Positions 61,215 to 64,000 of a DNA stretch of 64,000 bases are shown here, in pieces. This stretch comes from Dermanyssus gallinae. Taxonomy: Eukaryota; Arthropoda; Arachnida; Mesostigmata; Dermanyssidae. Location: contig QVRM01002055.1 of NCBI GenBank assembly GCA_003439945.1, forward strand, positions 1 through 64,000, written 5' to 3'. Under the pieces are notes generated by a model. It saw only the letters and a program-made list of their open reading frames with translations. It did not search any database and had not been told where the DNA came from. Made by a program: the position numbers and the translations under genes. Positions within the stretch are counted from its first letter, which is position 1. Each line of letters opens with the position of its first letter.

Positions 61215-62286
61215 TGTTTTGAAGCTTGCTGTGGTAGTCAAATAGCTGGCTTTGTACGTAGGATGTTCGCGCGCGGTTCGAATGAACAATTGACTAGTCG
61301 ACGCACTAGAAAATAGATTTCTGTAGTTATAATAAAATTCCGCGAAAACGTATAATGTATGCAAACATTATTTCTATTTGGTAGGCAAATAATCAATTTA
61401 CGTTCTCTAGCAATGTTTTTAGTAACTTTTTAATCATGAAGGGCAGCTTTCGTGGCCGATAACACATCGCATATAAATTAACAATTAAACTTTGTTTTTT
61501 CACAAAAATCCAGTGTCAGTATATCCTTGCTCTTAGCTATATATATACAGCTAATTTTTATTTGCTAGCGAGTTTGTCCACATCGTAAAATAATATTACA
61601 TAAGCATCGAAACAAACACTATGCACATTCATTATGAGTGAATTGCATGTAATGATAATGAAGAAACAAACATTATATAAAAACAATAACGCGTTACGTG
61701 TTATATTCCGGACAATTTAGTAGCCAAAAGAGTTGCTTATCTCTGATACGCACTTAACTCCAGTTTCCATTACCACTAGTTAGTTGACAAACTGGGGTAG
61801 GTTAGAGCACGAGATGCAAGCGAGCTACGTCGCAGCAATAAATAACTATATATATATGCACACATTACATACACACAATATGCGTACATCTGACATCTGT
61901 ACTTACAAACTTATAACGATTAAATAATATACAAAATTGTACTAAAAAACAGAGTGAAATAGATACGCACATCTGAGCGCCCACAGCTGTCCTTCGCGAA
62001 CGCCCGAATAGACCCTCACGATGCTCTGAATACAGTCGGGCGTTAACGTATCGTCGTGAAGCACCTGCCGAAGAGTTGGCAGGAGCTCTTTCTGTAGTCT
62101 ATTTGTCAGAGACTCGACTACAGGTGTTAGGTCTTCGTTCCAATTCGACGAAACGTTTGCTCGAAGAGAGTCAATAAACGACGTGGCGGCACAGTCTGCG
62201 GGCAACATCCACATAACTCCAATACAGCACCACACACGGGCTATCGTGCAGGCGCTTACGCCCAACTTCATGTTGCTGTTTAACAT
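44283..62286 (-). CDS. nose-resistant-to-fluoxetine-type membrane acyltransferase gene, 14 exons, 803 aa
   Basis: Exons in transcript order: 62286-61971, 59443-59325, 58556-58452, 57071-56942, 55765-55675, 55274-55198, 52289-52116, 51585-51404, 51063-50831, 50288-50099, 47847-47673, 45601-45473, 45169-45027 and 44630-44283. All junctions are GT-AG and phases match; the total is 2412 bp with no internal stop. The N-terminus has a signal-like segment and then the NRF domain with conserved Cys ([36 protein letters not shown]). From about residue 254 it is a multi-pass acyltransferase-3 domain: WGTIIDI (TM1), [88 protein letters not shown]. The family (nrf-6/ndg-4 in nematodes) acts in membrane lipid or small-molecule handling; the substrate here is unknown. 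The start is ATG 62286, or 62271 five codons later. Confidence 0.92.
44953..44982. repeat. (TA)n tract
   Basis: About 30 bp of TA just downstream (in transcript sense) of exon 13. Confidence 0.9.
45027..45169 (-). CDS. acyltransferase exon 13
   Basis: Acceptor GCCTTTTCAG. It encodes [20 protein letters not shown] then [14 protein letters not shown], the LSRLSY-x-YL-x-H region. Donor AAT|GTGAGT. Confidence 0.92.
45473..45601 (-). CDS. acyltransferase exon 12
   Basis: Acceptor GATTGCAG. It encodes [20 protein letters not shown] then IFACASGRA, the YASL...W...FAC-G motif. Donor CAC|GTGAGT. Confidence 0.9.
45610..46380. other. acyltransferase intron, no other feature recognised
   Basis: AT-rich intron sequence; the minus frames at 45845-46095 have no family resemblance and no joining splice sites. 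Confidence 0.5.
46385..47360 (-). pseudogene. LINE reverse transcriptase relic with (AAT)n insertion
   Basis: The minus strand reads [18 protein letters not shown] (YADDIvv-like motif C with lost Asp), [36 protein letters not shown] and [13 protein letters not shown]. The last parts match the relic at 14700-16950, so both are one family. An (ATT)n tract at 46509-46577 lies near its 3' side. A stretch to 47360 gives further RT-like pieces in other frames. Confidence 0.7.
47673..47847 (-). CDS. acyltransferase exon 11
   Basis: Acceptor GTGTTTATAG. It encodes [20 protein letters not shown] and [12 protein letters not shown], the P-Y-L-x-G-x-x-x-G-Y-L region of the family, then another helix. 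Donor TTTG|GTCAGT. Confidence 0.9.
48252..49120 (-). mobile_element. 5'-truncated R1/Jockey-like LINE with target duplication
   Basis: The minus strand encodes the post-RT end of an ORF2: [40 protein letters not shown], one in-frame TAA near 48818, then [17 protein letters not shown], a finger [19 protein letters not shown] and a coiled C-terminus. The 3' end carries AATAAAACCC. The copies of CCCCTCTACACCATT at 48236-48250 and 49121-49135 are the target-site duplication. A high GC content and a near-intact frame indicate recent insertion into the acyltransferase intron. Confidence 0.85.
49144..49257. repeat. 49-bp inverted duplication at the LINE 5' junction
   Basis: GCTGCTACGAAAAGGGTCGT (from 49144) to 49192 is the reverse complement of 49209-49257. 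The 16-bp spacer is another copy of CCCTCTACACCATTAA. It directly follows the upstream copy of the LINE target duplication. Confidence 0.9.
49260..50090. other. acyltransferase intron, no other feature
   Basis: AT-rich sequence with a short (TA)n near 49559-49579. No coding signal was seen. Confidence 0.55.
50099..50288 (-). CDS. acyltransferase exon 10: WYxxxDMQ motif and helices
   Basis: Acceptor CAACCCACCAG. It encodes [20 protein letters not shown] and [20 protein letters not shown]. Donor AAG|GTAGCA. A (TA)n tract of about 50 bp lies 33 bp upstream of the acceptor. Confidence 0.92.
50321..50371. repeat. (TA)n tract beside foldback copy 3
   Basis: About 50 bp of TA, 33 bp upstream (transcript sense) of the exon 10 acceptor and directly abutting the CAGGGTGT end of a foldback arm. 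Confidence 0.95.
50372..50560. repeat. foldback element copy 3 (single arm)
   Basis: CAGGGTGTATAAGGAATATC is followed by GGAATTGAAGAGCTCAATAA, a GTCTTGTTTTGGAGTGAAAG block and GTGTTTTTGCCCGACATAG. This is the outer arm of the 30888-32345 element. No opposite arm was found, so it is a half copy. Confidence 0.85.
50831..51063 (-). CDS. acyltransferase exon 9: membrane helices and NNF motif
   Basis: Acceptor GCTGTGTAG. It encodes [20 protein letters not shown], then [19 protein letters not shown] and [10 protein letters not shown], ending CIGNQ. Donor TG|GTCAGT, phase 2, completing the Trp of NQWYIGADMQ. Confidence 0.92.
51404..51585 (-). CDS. acyltransferase exon 8: VDTFF motif
   Basis: The acceptor TTCTAATAATAG (51587-51586 AG) was chosen over the later CTTCAG because it restores the family spacing between HTY and VDTFF and needs no frameshift. 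It encodes [17 protein letters not shown], then [20 protein letters not shown]. Donor AAG|GTAAGT. Confidence 0.85.
51636..51828 (-). repeat. SINE family A copy 5
   Basis: The minus-strand head is the best preserved: CCGAGCAAGGTGGCTTAGTG, CCTTGCATTCGGGAGGACTG and B box GGGTTCGAACCCC. The body has GCCGGAGTGGAGTAAAC. It lies in the intron between exons 7 and 8, upstream of exon 8, between (TA)n tracts. Confidence 0.88.
51829..51898. repeat. (TA)n tract with ATTT interruptions
   Basis: About 70 bp of near-pure TA abutting the head of SINE family A copy 5. Confidence 0.95.
52116..52289 (-). CDS. acyltransferase exon 7: HGxR and HTY motifs
   Basis: Acceptor TCGCGCACAG. It encodes [14 protein letters not shown], then [20 protein letters not shown]. 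Donor TACG|GTCGGC is unusual but gives the phase that fits exon 8. An overlapping frame ([11 protein letters not shown]) is a shadow. Confidence 0.85.
52662..52712. repeat. (TA)n tract
   Basis: About 50 bp of TA with one TTT interruption, next to SINE family B copy 2. Confidence 0.95.
52781..52895 (-). repeat. SINE family B copy 2 (diverged)
   Basis: The minus strand reads CGCGCCCGGTGGCGCGATGA (A box region), GCGCCTTGCGACTGGAGGAG and GGGTTCGATATCC (B box), matching the head of the 17239-17421 copy. The body is not clearly present because a LINE relic begins nearby. Confidence 0.75.
52910..54900 (+). pseudogene. LINE reverse transcriptase relic
   Basis: Plus-strand pieces in order: [17 protein letters not shown] (kApG.DgIp block) then [19 protein letters not shown] near 53450; [20 protein letters not shown] (Q.GFr..rST) near 53580; [16 protein letters not shown] (vlLDi..AFD.VwH with catalytic Asp) near 53700; [17 protein letters not shown] (YADDlal with one Asp lost) near 53840; later [18 protein letters not shown] without a clear RNase H. 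Stops and frameshifts are frequent. Confidence 0.7.
55058..55153. repeat. longest (TA)n tract, about 95 bp, within a duplicated block
   Basis: Pure TA with one AAT interruption. It is flanked on both sides by a 37-bp direct repeat (55007-55043 and 55154-55190) starting ACAAATAATACATTTGTATT. The right copy ends 8 bp from the exon 6 donor. Confidence 0.95.
55198..55274 (-). CDS. acyltransferase exon 6: first membrane helix
   Basis: Acceptor ATATTTCAG. It encodes [18 protein letters not shown] and RLPANYQ. The donor CAAG|GTAAAT lies beside a long (TA)n tract and a 37-bp duplication. Confidence 0.85.
55675..55765 (-). CDS. acyltransferase exon 5: linker
   Basis: Acceptor CACTTTTCAG, donor GCTGC|GTAAGT. 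It encodes [18 protein letters not shown] and [11 protein letters not shown], joining NRF to the first membrane helix. It was identified from splice sites and phase, and it closes the frame exactly. Confidence 0.8.
55780..56285. other. acyltransferase intron, no feature recognised
   Basis: AT-rich sequence between exon 5 and an RT fragment. No coding signal was seen. Confidence 0.5.
56286..56600 (-). pseudogene. LINE reverse transcriptase fragment
   Basis: The minus strand reads [20 protein letters not shown] at about 56285-56345, the motif A region of a LINE RT (lDlksAFD.vp), preceded by a Ser/Arg-rich stretch that fits the Q.GF..gRS block in a shifted frame. It is short and isolated. Confidence 0.6.
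56942..57071 (-). CDS. acyltransferase exon 4: end of NRF domain
   Basis: Acceptor CCCTTTTAAG. It encodes [20 protein letters not shown] then [14 protein letters not shown], the C-P-S-x-C motif that closes the NRF domain. Donor AAAT|GTAAGT, phase 1. Confidence 0.88.
57240..57990 (+). pseudogene. LINE 3'-end relic
   Basis: The plus strand near 57425-57480 reads [20 protein letters not shown], matching the vLTGHG.F..Yl.r.gk motif of the LINE at 48252-49120 and other R1/Jockey-type elements. A degraded Cys/His cluster and an [12 protein letters not shown] stretch follow in another frame. An AATAAA lies at 57962-57967. The remainder is GC-rich 3' UTR-like sequence. Confidence 0.6.
57985..58080 (-). 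repeat. possible third tRNA-derived SINE head
   Basis: The minus strand reads GGGGGTGGCTTAAGTGGCTA (A-box-like), ACACACCGTGTACTTTGGC and GGCAGGTTCGATAATCAGC (B-box-like), spaced as in a tRNA. The cloverleaf is poor. It differs from families A and B. Confidence 0.5.
58452..58556 (-). CDS. acyltransferase exon 3: NRF domain
   Basis: Acceptor GGTGCTGCAG-type (CTGCAG|GTG). It encodes [14 protein letters not shown] through [10 protein letters not shown]. Donor GCG|GTAAAT, 35 codons in phase 0. Confidence 0.85.
59325..59443 (-). CDS. acyltransferase exon 2: NRF core
   Basis: Acceptor TTTTTTGCAG. It encodes [20 protein letters not shown] followed by [10 protein letters not shown], the most diagnostic NRF stretch. 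Donor GAG|GTACAT, phase 0. Confidence 0.93.
59450..60735. other. acyltransferase intron 1, proximal part, no gene recognised
   Basis: It holds a (TA)n tract at about 59477-59501 and AT-rich DNA. No frame with a recognised domain was found. Confidence 0.5.
60738..61140 (+). mobile_element. mariner transposase relic (C-terminal half)
   Basis: Plus-strand pieces: KYSPDLAP near 60960 (the pYSPDLaP block around the last catalytic Asp), then [20 protein letters not shown] and [12 protein letters not shown], matching the mariner C-terminus (lF..l...L....f......v...l..ff.sk...Fy..GI). An upstream HNAKCRTSS is an eroded hDNArpH. A 20-bp tandem duplication (CGAGGTACACATCCAATGAT) ends it at 61099-61138. 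Confidence 0.75.
61141..61970. other. acyltransferase intron 1, distal part
   Basis: It holds an (ATT)n tract at about 61180-61214 and otherwise AT-rich DNA. No exon was recognised. Confidence 0.5.
61971..62286 (-). CDS. acyltransferase exon 1: signal segment and start of NRF domain
   Basis: [20 protein letters not shown] forms a signal-like start. It ends [14 protein letters not shown] then LWALR, the first Cys and the W-A-L motif of the NRF domain. Donor GAT|GTGCGT, phase 1. The same frame is open upstream to 62544, but that part lacks family resemblance and is taken as 5' UTR. Confidence 0.85.
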
Positions 62287-62679
62287 TAGAACCAGCTGGC
62301 GCCAGCCCTCAACACCTCTCGATATTCTTGTCCTGCACACGCAAACTGATTTTGGTGTTACGCTTCTGACGTGCCAACGCCTCGGACTACGACGTAGCGC
62401 CCAGGTGATGCGAAGGAACAGATGATGCGAAGGTGAAACGGACCAATGATGGAACTCTTCCTGTGGAGTACACACATGTGATGGCCATCTACACGCGGAA
62501 CTTGAGGCATTAAACACACACACACCGAGGTGTCTGTCGTTCAAAGATCAACGCCGTCCGAACTCACTGAAGTTACTCGCACTTCACGAGGTCGTGTTCG
62601 CACTAAACGGTTGTTGTTGCTGCTGCTGAGACTGCTGGGATTCTTGCTGATGTCATCCTCCCTCTTGCGCAATGATGAT

Positions 62680-62762
<83 letters not shown>
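62680..62762. repeat. compound (CT)n(TA)n microsatellite upstream of the acyltransferase gene
   Basis: About 40 bp of CT repeat passes directly into about 40 bp of TA repeat, roughly 400 bp upstream of the start codon. Plus-strand (CT)n means (GA)n on the coding strand. A promoter role for the GA repeat is possible but not shown. Confidence 0.9.
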
Positions 62763-62767
<5 letters not shown>

Positions 62768-63881
62768 TTATGTGTGTGGCTGTATCGAAACGTTGTTCCC
62801 GGAATATGCAACACTGCCAAATGATGAAGGTACATCGTGTTTGCGTGTATAATATCCGGCGATGGATCCCTCCCCTCTGCCGAGTGAAGCCTCAACGCGT
62901 CAAAGCGGTAACTTCTTAGATCCATAGATCTAAAAGCACACTGTGCAACCAGGGGTTCCCCGTCCAACATATTTTCGTCTTCTTTTGCTGCTTGTCAATA
63001 CTATCGCATCGTATCACCAGATATTAGATCGTGCCAGAAAATAGCGACACTGCTCGCTCTCTCTCTCATCGCTTCTGTTATAAGAGAGTTATAACAAGAG
63101 GAGCAATTTAATATTTTGAAGAGAATATATGCATATTTACTTACGTATATACGTAGTGTACACATAGGAATTGACCATAAACTAAATCCTCCTTTTGTAT
63201 CAGTTTTAACGTACCGCACTTTAGAAACCGTATGTCTTAAAATTCTGCTCAGCATTTTGCTGGCAACGTATGGATGTGGAAAGTTACTCACATTCTGACT
63301 GTGATATCTTGTTTCAGATTTTTTTTTGCTTTTATGCCTGCTCAATTCAACTCTGGTACCTTTTCAGCGTGTACATATATGTTCATAAAATGTGCGACTT
63401 TCAGAGAAAATACTTATTCAACAAACTACATTCAGGGATGTGCATCTACTTCATGGGGATCATTTTAGTGGTTCAAATGGATGGTGGTACGATTTGCAAT
63501 ATGATTACCGTGAGGTGTTTGTCTCCACCCCCTAATGTCGGACTTCCACAGTGGGTTCCGTGATAACACATGAGGGTCGTTAGTGACTGGGTTACGGTCC
63601 GTATCTGGCGGCTAGTAACGTTTCTCCTCTTTCAACACGGGGCCCTATGGAAGTCCGACATTCGGAGGCGCTCCGAACTCAAACATAATTCATCACAGGG
63701 TTTCGATTTTTTCAAACTTTCATTAACGCAACAACTCTGTTGCCTCTAAGCCGACGTTAAGAGTCCTTCAAGCAAAGCAGATTTTTTTCGCAAACACGCC
63801 GCTACTTCTGTTCCACCCATTTAATTATTTTGTTGTTAGTAATTTAGTAACCTCTAAAAGAAGTATACCACATACTGCTAC

Positions 63882-63886
<5 letters not shown>

Positions 63887-63950
<64 letters not shown>

Positions 63951-63958
63951 TATATATA
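63887..63958. repeat. (TA)n tract, about 70 bp
   Basis: Near-pure TA with a small interruption near 63942. Shorter tracts of 18-40 bp not listed separately occur near 8053, 9626, 10150, 10622, 11294, 13797, 22308, 22681, 25226, 25999, 37761, 49559, 51345, 52055, 54987, 58273 and 59477. Confidence 0.95.
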
Positions 63959-64000
63959 CTTTTGTGTGTATATGTTTACATAATAGCATGTGTTCACCGT

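Larger units (their letters stand above)
62287..64000. other. upstream of the acyltransferase gene; repeats
   Basis: The 250 bp upstream of the start codon form an open frame on the minus strand and probably hold the 5' UTR. A compound (CT)n(TA)n tract lies at about 62680-62762 and a (TA)n tract of about 70 bp at 63887-63958. A CT-rich patch is at 63053-63068. No other gene was recognised up to the window end. Confidence 0.5.

Noticed and set aside
61942..62544. Start of the acyltransferase at the far-upstream ATG (62544)
   Set aside because: The first 86 codons lack family resemblance and would place the signal-like segment inside the protein. ATG 62286 or 62271 puts it at the N-terminus.
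1..64000. CRISPR array, rRNA or bacterial operon
   Set aside because: No regularly spaced repeats with unique spacers, no rRNA-like sequence, and genes are spliced throughout.

Overview
The window is eukaryotic nuclear DNA, most likely from an arthropod and possibly an acarine (mite or tick). It has spliced genes with short GT-AG exons, many non-LTR and mariner/Tc1 relics, tRNA-derived SINEs and more than thirty (TA)n tracts. The family-level products are arthropod-like, but nothing fixes the species. There is no operon, CRISPR array, rRNA or prokaryotic gene.

Three host genes can be rebuilt by joining exons whose phases match. (1) A small two-exon gene at 7306-11718 (+) encodes a 108-residue hydrophobic or secreted protein that I do not recognise. 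Its intron carries a decayed Tc1 transposon with long inverted ends. (2) An HCN-like cyclic-nucleotide-gated channel gene lies at 30361-43388 (+). Nine exons cover the N-terminus, S1-S6, C-linker and cyclic-nucleotide-binding domain. The exon just before S1 was not found, and the S1/S2 exon has an apparent one-base deletion. The filter reads GFG, and the phosphate-binding arginine of the nucleotide pocket is replaced. (3) A complete nose-resistant-to-fluoxetine-type membrane acyltransferase gene lies at 44283-62286 (-). It has 14 exons whose phases close exactly to 803 codons plus a stop. Genes 2 and 3 are tail to tail, with about 0.9 kb between their stop codons.

Region by region: 1-7 kb holds retroelement debris and a SINE. 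7-12 kb is the small gene with its Tc1 insertion. 12-17 kb holds a mariner relic, a foldback element and a decayed LINE carrying a SINE. 17.2-20.5 kb has a SINE with an 18-bp target duplication and then a nested array of retrotransposons ending in a nuclease-like domain; the last copy keeps an open frame of about 605 codons. 21-22 kb is another LINE. 23-25 kb is GC-rich minisatellite and triplet repeat. 26-29.5 kb holds further retroelement relics, including a BEL/Pao-like one. 30-43 kb is the channel gene with a foldback element and several mariners in its introns. 44-62 kb is the acyltransferase gene with LINEs and SINEs in its introns. 62.3-64 kb is repeat-rich upstream DNA.

The most unusual content is the altered HCN-like channel, the foldback family lying against (TA)n tracts, the head-to-tail nuclease-bearing retrotransposon array, and a LINE insertion whose 5' junction carries a 49-bp inverted duplication.
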